The notes: generated by a model not told the origin, from the letters alone. Positions 1 to 8,383 are shown, numbered from the stretch's first letter. The stretch: DNA of 30,497 nucleotides from CAZDSS01 sp964508185 (GCA_964508185.1 CAZDSS010000021.1:1-30497), one strand, 5' to 3'. Numbers and translations: made by a program.

Positions 1-152
1 GGACGGACGTGCCGAAGATTGTCGACTGGTACATGGACGGCAAGATCCGCATCGACGAGCTCATCACCCACACCATGCCGCTCGAAGACATCAACAAGGC
101 CTTCGACCTGATGCATGAGGGGAAATCCATCCGCAGCGTCGTTCTTTATTGA
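1..152 (+). CDS. frmA: S-(hydroxymethyl)glutathione dehydrogenase / class III alcohol dehydrogenase, 3' end only
   Basis: The window opens inside this gene. Only the last 49 codons are present, read from base 3 to the TGA at 150-152. They contain PKIVDWYMDGKI, then ELITH and LEDINKAFDLMHEGKSIRSV, which is the typical C-terminus of zinc-dependent class III alcohol dehydrogenase. This family oxidises S-hydroxymethylglutathione, the spontaneous adduct of formaldehyde and glutathione, to S-formylglutathione with NAD. The assignment is supported by the S-formylglutathione hydrolase two genes downstream, which performs the next step. The catalytic zinc-binding part lies outside the window and cannot be checked. 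Confidence 0.9.
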   Translation, partial: TDVPKIVDWYMDGKIRIDELITHTMPLEDINKAFDLMHEGKSIRSVVLY

Positions 153-161
153 GGGGGAACC

Positions 162-536
162 ATGAGCATCTTCACCCATGTGACCGTGGGCGCCAGCGAT
201 CTGGAGCGCGCCCGCAAGTTCTACGACCAGGTTCTGGAGCCGCTGGGCCTCAAGCGGATCCGCGACATCGAACGCGGCAGCGGCTGGGGCGTCGACCGGC
301 CCGAATTCTTCATCCTCCGCCCGCTTGACGGCAAGCCGGCGACCGCGGGCAACGGGGTCACCGTATCCTTCGCCGCCAAAAGCCCCGAGGCGGTGGACGC
401 CTTTTATCGCCGTGCGCTGGAACTCGGCGGCAAGGACGAGGGCGCGCCGGGCCCCCGCGCCTTCGCGCCCAATGCCTATGCCGCCTATGTGCGGGATCCC
501 GAGGGCAACAAGCTCGCGGTCATTCATTACGCCTGA
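162..536 (+). CDS. VOC-family (glyoxalase/bleomycin resistance fold) protein
   Basis: A 124-residue single-domain protein. It opens with FTHVTVGASDLERARKFYDQ, the first beta-alpha unit of the vicinal-oxygen-chelate fold, and ends with DPEGNKLAVIHYA, the usual last strand carrying an acidic or histidine metal-site region. The length fits a one-module VOC protein that works as a dimer. The start ATG at 162 follows GAGGGGG at 151-157, and the gene begins 9 bases after the dehydrogenase stop, so the two are surely cotranscribed. Its position between the two enzymes of glutathione-dependent formaldehyde oxidation suggests a role with a glutathione adduct or related aldehyde. That role is inference; the substrate cannot be read from the sequence. 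Confidence 0.85.
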   Translation: MSIFTHVTVGASDLERARKFYDQVLEPLGLKRIRDIERGSGWGVDRPEFFILRPLDGKPATAGNGVTVSFAAKSPEAVDAFYRRALELGGKDEGAPGPRAFAPNAYAAYVRDPEGNKLAVIHYA

Positions 537-587
537 GTAACGATCGGCCCGAGCTGCGGGCCGCGAGTACCACAAGGAGTGCGTGGC

Positions 588-1424
588 ATGGTGGAAGTTC
601 TGGAAGATCACAAATGTTTCGGCGGGTCGCTCAAGATCTGCCGGCACGACTCCAAGGCGACCGGCACCCCCATGCGCTTTTCCGTCTTCGTGCCGGGAGG
701 TGAGGGGCCGTTCCCCGTGCTCACCTGGCTTTCAGGCCTCACCTGCACGGAAGAGAATTTCACCACCAAGGCCGGGGCCTATGGCCCCGCCGCGGCGCTC
801 GGCCTCATGGTGGTGGCGCCGGACACGAGCCCGCGCGGCCCGGGGGTCGCCGACGTCGATTCATACGATCTCGGCCAGGGCGCGGGCTTCTACGTGGATG
901 CGACGGAAGCCCCCTGGGCGCCGCAGTTTTCCATGTACAGCTACGTGACCCGCGACCTGCAGGAAGCGGTGTTCGCCAATTTCCCGGGCGACCGCAAGCG
1001 GCAGGGAATCTTCGGCCATTCCATGGGCGGCCACGGGGCGCTCACCATCGCCCTGCGCAATACGGGGATCTACCGCTCCGTCTCGGCTTTCGCGCCCATC
1101 GCATCGCCCACCCGCTGCCCCTGGGGCGAGAAGGCGCTTGCGGCCTATCTCGGCGCCGACCCTGCGGCATGGCGCAAGCATGACGCGACCCTCCTCCTCG
1201 AGGACGGGATCGGGACCGGGCATTACGACGATATCCTGGTGGATCAGGGCACGGGCGACAGCTTCCTCGAGAAGGAGCTGAAGCCCGATCTCCTGCAGGC
1301 CGCGGCCGCGCGGGCGGGGCAGAAGCTCACCCTTCGCATGCAGGAGGGATACGACCATTCCTACTATTTCATCCAGAGCTTCATCGCCGATCACCTGCAA
1401 TTCCATCATGACCGCTTGAAATAG
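588..1424 (+). CDS. fghA: S-formylglutathione hydrolase
   Basis: Hydrolyses S-formylglutathione to formate and glutathione in the cytoplasm, completing formaldehyde detoxification begun by the dehydrogenase at the window start. It is a 278-residue alpha/beta hydrolase of the esterase D/FrmB family, with the family's usual length. The nucleophile is Ser145 in GHSMGGHG. The likely acid is Asp224 in DQGTGDSFL and the base is His257 in YDHSYYF. The LTWLSGLTCTEENF segment near residue 45-60 is also characteristic. The ATG at 588 is chosen because AAGGAG at 574-579 sits eight bases before it. A GTG at 579 would overlap that ribosome site and is unlikely. Confidence 0.96.
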   Translation: MVEVLEDHKCFGGSLKICRHDSKATGTPMRFSVFVPGGEGPFPVLTWLSGLTCTEENFTTKAGAYGPAAALGLMVVAPDTSPRGPGVADVDSYDLGQGAGFYVDATEAPWAPQFSMYSYVTRDLQEAVFANFPGDRKRQGIFGHSMGGHGALTIALRNTGIYRSVSAFAPIASPTRCPWGEKALAAYLGADPAAWRKHDATLLLEDGIGTGHYDDILVDQGTGDSFLEKELKPDLLQAAAARAGQKLTLRMQEGYDHSYYFIQSFIADHLQFHHDRLK

Positions 1425-1434
1425 CGCGCCCATG

Positions 1435-1449
1435 GCCGAAATCTTCGGC
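1435..1449 (+). other. Short inverted repeat after fghA
   Basis: A perfect 6-bp stem (GCCGAA / TTCGGC) with a three-base loop lies 11 bases after the fghA stop. No thymine run follows, so it is at best a weak transcription end or an mRNA-stabilising hairpin. Confidence 0.3.
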
Positions 1450-1511
1450 TAGACTTCTGCGAAAGGGGCGGCCCGCGCTGCATCAGTTGTCGCCCCGACG
1501 AGAGCTCTTGC

Positions 1512-3707
1512 ATGCTGGATGCTGCCCTGATGAAGATCCCGGCTACGGTTTTCCGCGCTTCGGCGTCGTTCCTCCTGCTGCTGTTCGTGCTGCTCCTGCC
1601 TGTGGCGGACCGGGCAGCCGCTTCCGCCCGGGTGGAGCGGGAATACACCACCGCCGAGCTCGTGAGCGAGGTCGCGGCGGTCGCGCGGGAGCAGAGCTTC
1701 TGGGTTGGCCTGCGCCTCACCCCCCGGGAAGGCTGGCATACCTACTGGCGGACGCCGGGGGATTCCGGCATGCCGACCCATATCGAATGGGAGCTGCCGG
1801 CCGGGGTTTCCGCCGGTCCCATCGTCTGGCCCGCGCCCCAGCGCATCGATTACGGGCCCCTCGTCAATTTCGGTTACAAGCGGCCGGTGGTGCTGCTGAC
1901 CCGCCTGACCATCGCGCGGGAGGCCGAGCTTGGGGCGAGCCTTCCCCTCAAGGCGCGGGCGGATTGGCTCGTCTGCGAAGAAATCTGCGTGCCCGAGGAC
2001 GCCGAACTCACCCTCGACCTGCCCGTGGCGACGGATCTCGCCGACGGCGCCCTGCCGAGCGACTCCCGGGGGGCGGCGCTGATTGCCGCGGCGACGGCGG
2101 AGGTGCCGCGCGCCGTTCCGTGGGAAGGCCGCTTCGCCGAAGCGGGCGACCGGGTCGCTTTCGAGATCCAGCCCCTCAACATCGATCCGTCCCGGGTGAG
2201 CGGCAGCTTCTTCTTCCCCATCGAGGAAGGGGTGATGGTGAACGCCGCGCCCCAGGCCGCGGAATGGAAGGACGATCGCCTGGTGATCCGGACGGAGCGC
2301 GGCTTCGCCCGCGATCTTCCGAAAGTGTCGGGCGTCCTGCGTCTTGCCCTCGACGGACGGGACAAGTTCTTCGAGGTGACCCTGACCCGCGCCGACCGGG
2401 CCAGTGCGACGGCGCTTCTTCCCGCCGCACCGCTCGGCCAGCCGTCGGGCGCAGGAGACGCATCGACAGCGGGGGATGGCGCAAGCGGCGGCATCCTGCG
2501 CGCGCTCCTTTTCGCCTTCATCGGCGGGCTCATCCTCAATCTCATGCCCTGCGTCTTCCCGGTGCTGTCGCTGAAAGCGCTCTCGGTCGCCGCCAAGGCG
2601 GGGCAGGACAGGGGGGCGGTCAGGGCCGAGGCGCTCGTCTTCACCGCCGGGGTGCTCGCAAGCTTCCTCGTGATCGCGGGCGGCCTTCTCCTGCTCCGCG
2701 CCGGGGGCGAGATGGTGGGCTGGGGCTTCCAGCTCCAGTCGCCGCTGGTGGTGACGATCCTCGCCTACGTCCTGTTCCTGGTGGGGCTCAACCTTTCGGG
2801 CTTCTACGAATTCAGCAGCCGCTTCGCCGGAATCGGCGGGACCCTTGCGGCGCGGCCGGGCTATGGCGGGGCGTTCTTCACCGGGGTTCTCGCGACCGTG
2901 GTCGCGACTCCCTGCACCGCGCCCTTCATGGCGGCGGCGGTGGGCTTCGCCCTGGTGCAGCCGCCGCTCGTGATGCTCGCGATCTTCATCGCCCTCGGCC
3001 TCGGCCTTGCCGCGCCCTTCCTGCTGTTCGCCGCGGCCCCGGGACTGCAGCGGCTTTTGCCGAAGCCAGGCCCGTGGATGGTGACCTTCAAGGAATTCCT
3101 TGCCTTCCCCATGTATGGGGCGGCTGGCTGGCTCGTCTGGGTTCTGGCGCAGCAGACGGGGCCCTCGGGCGTCGCTGCCGCCCTTCTCGGCATGGTGCTG
3201 CTCGCCTTCGCCATCTGGGCCTTCCGCCGCGCCGGGGGGCGGGCGCGGATCTTCGCCCGGGTGATCGGGCTCGCCGCCGCCGCGCTGGCGCTGGCGCTCG
3301 CCGTGATGCCGCAGGATGAGGGGGCGGCGGTCGCCGCGGGCGGCAACGGATCGTCCGGTCCCATCCCGAGCGTCGCATACGCGCCCGAGACGGTCGCCGA
3401 TTTCCGCGCCGAAGGACGGCCGGTCTTCGTCAATTTCACCGCCGCCTGGTGCATCACCTGCCTCGTCAACGAGCGGGTGGCGCTTCGCTCGGACGCGATC
3501 GCGCAGGCCTTTGCCGACGCGAACGTCGCCTATGTCAAGGGCGACTGGACCAATCGCGACCCGGTCATCACCCAGGCGCTTCGGGAATTCGGGCGCAGCG
3601 GGGTGCCGCTCTATGTGCTCTATCCGCCGGAGGATGACCGGAAACCCATTGTCCTGCCGCAAATTCTGACCGAAGATACGGTGTTGCAGGCCCTGTCATC
3701 CCTCTGA
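1512..3707 (+). CDS. scsB: ScsB/DsbD-family transmembrane thiol:disulfide electron transporter
   Basis: Carries reducing power from cytoplasmic thioredoxin across the inner membrane to periplasmic thiol proteins. The 731-residue protein has a signal peptide (residues 1-40) and an N-terminal periplasmic immunoglobulin-like domain (about 45-310) with Cys155-x3-Cys159. A multi-helix membrane domain (about 325-610) follows, with the paired redox cysteines Cys347 (NLMPCVFPVL) and Cys468 (TPCTAPF). The C-terminal thioredoxin-like domain carries Cys647-Ile-Thr-Cys650 in AAWCITCL. The order alpha-beta-gamma is that of DsbD, while the cysteine-bearing alpha domain and overall form look more like ScsB. 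The start is uncertain: ATG 1512 has GAGAG upstream, and ATG 1530 (MKIPATVF) is an alternative. The peroxiredoxin-like gene 15 bases downstream is its likely electron acceptor. Confidence 0.9.
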   Translation: MLDAALMKIPATVFRASASFLLLLFVLLLPVADRAAASARVEREYTTAELVSEVAAVAREQSFWVGLRLTPREGWHTYWRTPGDSGMPTHIEWELPAGVSAGPIVWPAPQRIDYGPLVNFGYKRPVVLLTRLTIAREAELGASLPLKARADWLVCEEICVPEDAELTLDLPVATDLADGALPSDSRGAALIAAATAEVPRAVPWEGRFAEAGDRVAFEIQPLNIDPSRVSGSFFFPIEEGVMVNAAPQAAEWKDDRLVIRTERGFARDLPKVSGVLRLALDGRDKFFEVTLTRADRASATALLPAAPLGQPSGAGDASTAGDGASGGILRALLFAFIGGLILNLMPCVFPVLSLKALSVAAKAGQDRGAVRAEALVFTAGVLASFLVIAGGLLLLRAGGEMVGWGFQLQSPLVVTILAYVLFLVGLNLSGFYEFSSRFAGIGGTLAARPGYGGAFFTGVLATVVATPCTAPFMAAAVGFALVQPPLVMLAIFIALGLGLAAPFLLFAAAPGLQRLLPKPGPWMVTFKEFLAFPMYGAAGWLVWVLAQQTGPSGVAAALLGMVLLAFAIWAFRRAGGRARIFARVIGLAAAALALALAVMPQDEGAAVAAGGNGSSGPIPSVAYAPETVADFRAEGRPVFVNFTAAWCITCLVNERVALRSDAIAQAFADANVAYVKGDWTNRDPVITQALREFGRSGVPLYVLYPPEDDRKPIVLPQILTEDTVLQALSSL

Positions 3708-3722
3708 TCGAAAGGTCACGGC

Positions 3723-4325
3723 ATGCTTCGCTTCGTTGCACTTGCACTTGCTGCCCTGTTCCTCGCCCGGCCGGCCCTGGCCGCGCCCGAGATCAACGCC
3801 CCCGCCCCGGAATTCGAGCTTGTGGCGTCCGACGGCAAGATCCACCGCCTGAGCGACTATCGCGGCCGCGTGGTGGTGCTGGAATGGACCAACCATCTCT
3901 GCCCCTTCGTGCAGAAGCATTACGAGACGGGCAACATGCAGAAGACCCAGCGCCATGCGGAAAGCCTCGGCGCGGCCTGGCTCACCATCATCTCGTCCGC
4001 CCCCGGCAAGCAGGGTCATGTGAGCGGCGAGGAAGCGGACAGGCTCACGAAGGAGCGCGACGCCGCCCCGACCGCCGTCCTCCTCGACGAGGAGGGGATC
4101 GTCGGCAAGCTCTACGGCGCGCGCACCACGCCGCACATGTATGTGATCGACGAGAAGGGCATCCTCCGCTACATGGGCGGCATCGACGACAAGCCCACCA
4201 CCCGGCACGAGGACGTGAATACGGCGCAGAACTACGTGATCGCCGCCCTCGACGGCTGGACGACGAAGAAGGAAGTGCCGGTGGCGGCGACCCCGCCCTA
4301 CGGCTGCTCCATCAAATACAAGTAA
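3723..4325 (+). CDS. Periplasmic peroxiredoxin/redoxin-domain protein, probable ScsB partner
   Basis: A 200-residue secreted redoxin. A clear signal peptide (MLRFVALALAALFLARPALA) precedes APAPEFELVASDGK, the opening of the AhpC/TSA-like thioredoxin fold. Cys60 lies in NHLCPFVQKHY, where the family's peroxidatic cysteine sits, and Cys195 in YGCSIKY near the C-terminus could be the resolving cysteine. These are the only two cysteines in the mature protein. The gene starts 15 bases after the ScsB-like gene, with AAAGG upstream. In Caulobacter an ScsB protein is known to reduce an envelope peroxiredoxin, so this pair probably forms an envelope peroxide-reducing path. Peroxidase activity is inferred from the family, not proven here. 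Confidence 0.85.
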   Translation: MLRFVALALAALFLARPALAAPEINAPAPEFELVASDGKIHRLSDYRGRVVVLEWTNHLCPFVQKHYETGNMQKTQRHAESLGAAWLTIISSAPGKQGHVSGEEADRLTKERDAAPTAVLLDEEGIVGKLYGARTTPHMYVIDEKGILRYMGGIDDKPTTRHEDVNTAQNYVIAALDGWTTKKEVPVAATPPYGCSIKYK

Positions 4326-4400
4326 GCCGTCCGCACAAGGCCTGTCGTCGGCGCGGGCGCAGAATCGTCAAGACATGGAGTATCGAAAAGGGAGACTACC

Positions 4401-5507
4401 ATGGCGACGGGCTTTGTCTGGCATGAACGCTACATGTGGCACGACACCGGCAACTATGCCGGGCCGCTGCCCGCGATCTTCCCGCTGCAGCCGGGGCAGC
4501 ACGCGGAAAACCCCGAAACCAAGCGGCGCATCCGCAATCTTCTGGAGGTGACGGGGGTTCTCGAACAGCTCGTCCCCATCGCGCCGCGTCCGGCGACGGA
4601 CGAGGAGATCCTCCGCGTCCATACCCCCGAATATCTGAAGAAGCTCGAGGAAATGAACGCCAATCCCCGCGGCGGGGACGCGGGCGGCATGACGCCCTTC
4701 GGCCCCGGCAGCCTCGATATCGCGCGGCTGTCCGCGGGCGGCGTCATCGCGGCGACGGATGCGGTGATCGACGGCGTTGTCAGCAATGCCTATGCTCTGG
4801 TGCGGCCGCCGGGGCATCATGCCATGCCGGATACCGGCATGGGCTTCTGCATGCTGTCCAATGCGGCGATCGCCGGGCGTCATGCCCTTGCGGTGCGCGG
4901 GCTCGATCGCATCGCCTTCGTCGACTGGGACGTCCATCACGGCAACGGGACGGAAGCCGCCTTCTGGACCGAGCCCCGGGCGCTCACCATCTCCATCCAC
5001 CAGGACCGCTGCTTCCCGCCGACCACGGGCGGCATCGACGCCCGCGGGGAGGGGCCGGGCTTCGGCACCAACATCAATATCCCGCTGCCCCCGGGCTCCG
5101 GCGTCGGCGCCTACGAGGCGACCTTCGACCGGGTGGTGATCCCGGCGCTCCGCGCCTTCAAGCCGGACCTCATCTTCGTGCCCTCGGGCTTCGATGCCGG
5201 GGCGCATGATCCCCTGGGCCGTATGATGATGCACAGCGAAGGCTATCGCAGCCTCACCCGCAAGCTCATGGCCGCGGCCGAGGAGCTGTGCGGCGGCCGC
5301 CTCGTCATGTGCCATGAAGGCGGCTACAACGCCCCGACGGTGCCGTTCTACGCCCTTGCAGTGATCGAGACCCTCGGCGGCATCAACAGCCGGACCGAAG
5401 ACCCCTTCATGCCGCTCTTCGAGCATATGGGCGGGCAGGAGCTGCAGCCCCATCAGGAGGACGTGATCGCCCGCTGCGCCGCCCTGCTTGAAGCCCTGCC
5501 GGCGTGA
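4401..5507 (+). CDS. Histone deacetylase / acetylpolyamine amidohydrolase family protein
   Basis: A 368-residue cytoplasmic zinc amidohydrolase of the arginase-deacetylase superfamily. It has the full catalytic set. The His139-His140 pair is in PPGHHAM. The zinc ligands are Asp177 and His179 in DWDVHHGNGT and Asp265 in SGFDAG. The transition-state tyrosine is Tyr309 in GGYN. The length is normal for bacterial class II HDAC-like enzymes, which deacetylate acetylpolyamines, acetyl-lysine or related amides; the substrate cannot be told. AAGGGAG at 4389-4395 is an excellent ribosome site for the ATG. It lies 75 bases after the redoxin gene and just before the dipeptidase, and may be in either operon or on its own promoter. 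Confidence 0.92.
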   Translation: MATGFVWHERYMWHDTGNYAGPLPAIFPLQPGQHAENPETKRRIRNLLEVTGVLEQLVPIAPRPATDEEILRVHTPEYLKKLEEMNANPRGGDAGGMTPFGPGSLDIARLSAGGVIAATDAVIDGVVSNAYALVRPPGHHAMPDTGMGFCMLSNAAIAGRHALAVRGLDRIAFVDWDVHHGNGTEAAFWTEPRALTISIHQDRCFPPTTGGIDARGEGPGFGTNINIPLPPGSGVGAYEATFDRVVIPALRAFKPDLIFVPSGFDAGAHDPLGRMMMHSEGYRSLTRKLMAAAEELCGGRLVMCHEGGYNAPTVPFYALAVIETLGGINSRTEDPFMPLFEHMGGQELQPHQEDVIARCAALLEALPA

Positions 5508-5532
5508 AGGCGGGGCCCGGCGCCGCGGCGTC

Positions 5533-6675
5533 ATGCGCATAGCCATCGGGATCGCGGCGCTCCTTGCCCTTGTCGCCGCGATCCTGTGGCAAGTTCCCAT
5601 CTGGGCGGACGGGGCCATGAACCCGGTGGCGCCGCACGCCCCCTACGAGATCCCCGAAGACGCCCGCGATCTCCACGAAACCCTTTTCGTCGCCGACCTG
5701 CATGCGGACAGTCTGTTGTGGAACCGCGACCTGCTGCGGCGGAACGATCGCGGGCATCTCGATCTTCCGCGCATGGAGGAAGGAAACGTCCGCCTGCAGG
5801 TGATGACCATCGTCTCGCGCTCGCCCCGCGGCCTCAATCTGGAACGGAACCCGCAGGATGCGCCGGACGACATCACCCTGGTGGCCGTCCTCGGCCGCTG
5901 GCCCATGGAGACCTGGCGGCATCTTTTGCCACGGGGGCTTTATCAGGCGCGAAAGCTCCATGATTTCGCGGCCCGGTCCGACGGGCGGCTCATGGTCGTC
6001 CGCAACAAGCGGGACCTTGCGGCGCTGCCCCGGGACGCTGTCGGCGTGATCCTCGGCGTCGAGGGGCTTCATCTTCTCGAAGGCCGGCTCGACAATGTGC
6101 AAGCGCTGATCGCCGCGGGATTCCGGGTGATGGGCCTTGTGCATTTCTTCGACAACGAGCTCGGCGGCTCCCTCCACGGACTGGGCAAGGGCGGGCTTAC
6201 CCCCTTCGGCGCCCATGTGGTGCGGCGGTTTGAGCGGGAGCACATGGTGATCGACCTCGCCCATGCGTCGGAGGCGGTGGTGCGGGACGTGCTGCGGCTT
6301 ACCTCCCGGCCGCCCATCCTGTCGCATACGGGCTTTCGCGGCCATTGCGACAGCGAGCGCAACCTGCCGGACGAGCTCATGCGCATGATCGCGGCGCGCG
6401 GCGGGCTCGTCGGCGTCGGCTTCTGGGCGGAAGCGGTCTGCGATCCGTCGCCCGCGGGAATCGCCGCCGCCATCCGCTACGGCGTCGCGCTTCTCGGCGA
6501 GGATCACGTGGCTCTCGGCTCCGACTTCGACGGGGCGGTCGAGACCCGGCTCGATGGGTCGGAGCTTGCGGCGGTGACGGCGGCGCTCCTCGAGCAGGGC
6601 ATGGATCCCGCCGTCGTCCGCAAGGTCATGGGCGACAATGCGCGGCGCTTCTTCTCACGGGAGCTTCCGGAATAG
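5533..6675 (+). CDS. Membrane-anchored dipeptidase, peptidase family M19
   Basis: A 380-residue renal-dipeptidase-family enzyme. An N-terminal hydrophobic anchor (MRIAIGIAALLALVAAILW) places the catalytic domain in the periplasm. The binuclear zinc site is complete: His57-x-Asp59 in DLHADS, the bridging Glu177 in GVEGLHLL, His204 in LVHFFDN, His265 in LSHTGFRG, and Asp331 in GSDFDG. The family cleaves dipeptides, including D-amino-acid and dehydro-dipeptides. The ATG at 5533 is used because a TTG 45 bases upstream would add a basic arginine-rich segment ahead of the anchor and lies inside the preceding gene. No strong ribosome site is visible. The last 21 bases overlap, tail to tail, with the ceramidase-like gene on the other strand. 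Confidence 0.92.
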   Translation: MRIAIGIAALLALVAAILWQVPIWADGAMNPVAPHAPYEIPEDARDLHETLFVADLHADSLLWNRDLLRRNDRGHLDLPRMEEGNVRLQVMTIVSRSPRGLNLERNPQDAPDDITLVAVLGRWPMETWRHLLPRGLYQARKLHDFAARSDGRLMVVRNKRDLAALPRDAVGVILGVEGLHLLEGRLDNVQALIAAGFRVMGLVHFFDNELGGSLHGLGKGGLTPFGAHVVRRFEREHMVIDLAHASEAVVRDVLRLTSRPPILSHTGFRGHCDSERNLPDELMRMIAARGGLVGVGFWAEAVCDPSPAGIAAAIRYGVALLGEDHVALGSDFDGAVETRLDGSELAAVTAALLEQGMDPAVVRKVMGDNARRFFSRELPE

Positions 6676-7653
6676 GGGCGCGGTCGCCGGGCCCTCCACC
6701 TCCTGCCCGCGGGCGAGGATCCGCCCCGTCGCCGCCTCGGCGATCATGGCAAGGCGCGTATAGATGTTGAGGACCGGCGGCCGCAGCCAGTGGAACCCGT
6801 CGCCGAAATCGGGGGCGAGCGTCGCGATCTGCCGCCCGCGGCCCGGGCTGTCCACCCCGCGCGGCCAGCCGTCCCATTCCGGGCAGATCCAGTGATTGGC
6901 GGCGCCCAACGAGCCGTCATGGATCCGCGCCTCCCGCTCCCGCCGCTCGATGATGCAACCTTCATCCCCCGTCATGCCGCTCAGGACGAATATGGCGGGA
7001 AGGCAGATGGGGGTCTTCGCCAGCAGGTCCCGCGCGTCGGCGAAGCTCTCCGCCCGCTCGAACACGAGGCGCAGGAGATGGGCGGGCGGCAGGCCGTCCT
7101 CCCGCGCCACGCGGACGCGGGCCACCACCCAGTCGGCGGCGAAATTGTTGAAGCGGCGGCGCAAGGGGGCCTGGTTGAAGGCGGCGGAAAAGCGCCCCGG
7201 CGCGATTCCCTGGACGACGCCGGTGAAGCCCGGCCAGGTGAGATGGGTCCAGGGGCGGGGGCCGTGATCGATGGTCGCCGCCACCACTTCCCGCCCCGTG
7301 CCGTGGAGCGGCCAGTCGAGCACGCGGATCATGCGGTTGGCCGACCCGTCGTCCCGCGCAACCGTGCGCGTCGAGCAGCCCCATTCATAGCTGAGATTGA
7401 GGGCATAGCCTCCCGCAAGGCCGAGCTCCGCCGCAATGACGTTGATCTCGTCGAGGAAGGGCGAATCGCGGCGGTCGAGCCAGATTCGCGACTGGCGGTC
7501 GGCGAAGGCGAGAAGCCCCGGCGGCAGCATCTTCCGGGCCATGTGATAGAGCCGCCGCGCGCGGTCCATTTCGGAATGGAAAAGGGCGAGCGGCCAGTCG
7601 GCGCCCGTCAAATGATGATGGGGGATTGTGGGCAGTCCCGGGGCATCATCCAT
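6655..7653 (-). CDS. Acid-ceramidase / N-acylethanolamine amidase-like Ntn hydrolase
   Basis: A 332-residue protein with the sequence signature of the acid ceramidase/NAAA branch of the choloylglycine-hydrolase superfamily. Cys93 in YEWGCST matches the cysteine that becomes the catalytic N-terminus after self-cleavage. Arg110-x-x-Asp113 (IRVLDW) matches the R-N-M-D motif of acid ceramidase. GFTGVVQGIAPGRFSAAFN (ending Asn160) and the later CLPAIFVLSG..GDEGCIIER also match the vertebrate enzymes in order and spacing. These enzymes hydrolyse amide bonds of fatty acyl amides. No signal peptide is obvious, so unlike lysosomal homologues this copy may be cytoplasmic. It starts 12 bases after the RluA-family gene and ends the minus-strand operon. 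The substrate is unknown. Confidence 0.8.
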   Translation of the reverse strand: MDDAPGLPTIPHHHLTGADWPLALFHSEMDRARRLYHMARKMLPPGLLAFADRQSRIWLDRRDSPFLDEINVIAAELGLAGGYALNLSYEWGCSTRTVARDDGSANRMIRVLDWPLHGTGREVVAATIDHGPRPWTHLTWPGFTGVVQGIAPGRFSAAFNQAPLRRRFNNFAADWVVARVRVAREDGLPPAHLLRLVFERAESFADARDLLAKTPICLPAIFVLSGMTGDEGCIIERREREARIHDGSLGAANHWICPEWDGWPRGVDSPGRGRQIATLAPDFGDGFHWLRPPVLNIYTRLAMIAEAATGRILARGQEVEGPATAPLFRKLP

Positions 7654-7665
7654 GCCCCCAGCATA

Positions 7666-8364
7666 TCATGCCGCCGCGGCATCCTTGAAGCCGCAGGCGC
7701 GGAGCGCCTCCAGCATGTGGGCGGGGGGCGGCGCGGTGACCGCAATGGGCGGCTTGTTGGGATAAAGCGGCACCGACACGCCCCGGGCATGGAGATGGAG
7801 CGTATCGGGCCTGGCCGCCGGGTCGCCGCCATAGATGGGATCGCCCAGGATCGGCCAGCCGAGGGCCGCGCAATGGACGCGGATCTGGTGCGTCCGGCCG
7901 GTGCGCGGCGAAAGCTCGAGCCAGGTCATGCCGTCGGCGCGGCCGCGCACCCGCCAGTCGGTGACCGCGTTCTGTCCTTGCGCGTGATCAACGATGACGC
8001 GCCAGCCCGTGACGCGGTTGAGCTTGCGGAGCGGCAGGTCGATCACCCCTTCCTCGGCGTCCGGCCCGCCCACCACCACGGCCCAGTAGGTCTTCGCTAT
8101 CTGCCCGGCCATGAACAGCTTGCCGAGCCGCCGCAGCGCCTTGCGGTGGCGGCCCAGGATGAGGCAGCCGCTGGTGTCGCGGTCGAGCCGGTGGGCGAGG
8201 GCGGGCGGCTCCGGCAGGCCGAAGCGCAGGGCGTCGAAATGGGCCTCCAGATTGGGCCCGCCCTTGGGCCCGGCATGGACCGGGATCCCCGCCGGCTTGT
8301 CGATGATGAGCATCAGCCCGTCCCGATACAGCAGGCGGGCGACCATGGCCTCGTCGGAAAACAT
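7666..8364 (-). CDS. RluA-family RNA pseudouridine synthase
   Basis: A 232-residue enzyme that isomerises uridine to pseudouridine in RNA. The catalytic Asp61 lies in HRLDRDTSG, the RluA-family motif II. The lead-in LLYRDGLMLIIDKPAGIPVH, the SPRTGRTHQIRVH motif and LGDPIYGG are all present in family order. It lacks the N-terminal S4 domain of RluC/RluD, so it is a compact form like RluA or TruC. The target RNA site cannot be predicted. It lies 19 bases after the DUF4412-like gene and 12 bases before the ceramidase-like gene on the minus strand, so it is in an operon with both. Confidence 0.93.
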   Translation of the reverse strand: MFSDEAMVARLLYRDGLMLIIDKPAGIPVHAGPKGGPNLEAHFDALRFGLPEPPALAHRLDRDTSGCLILGRHRKALRRLGKLFMAGQIAKTYWAVVVGGPDAEEGVIDLPLRKLNRVTGWRVIVDHAQGQNAVTDWRVRGRADGMTWLELSPRTGRTHQIRVHCAALGWPILGDPIYGGDPAARPDTLHLHARGVSVPLYPNKPPIAVTAPPPAHMLEALRACGFKDAAAA

Positions 8365-8383
8365 GGAACGCGTCGGCTTGTCC

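Noticed and set aside
1449..3662. Very long open frame antisense to the ScsB-like gene
   Set aside because: It mirrors the high-GC codon pattern of the real gene, is charged and low-complexity, has no ribosome site and matches no family.
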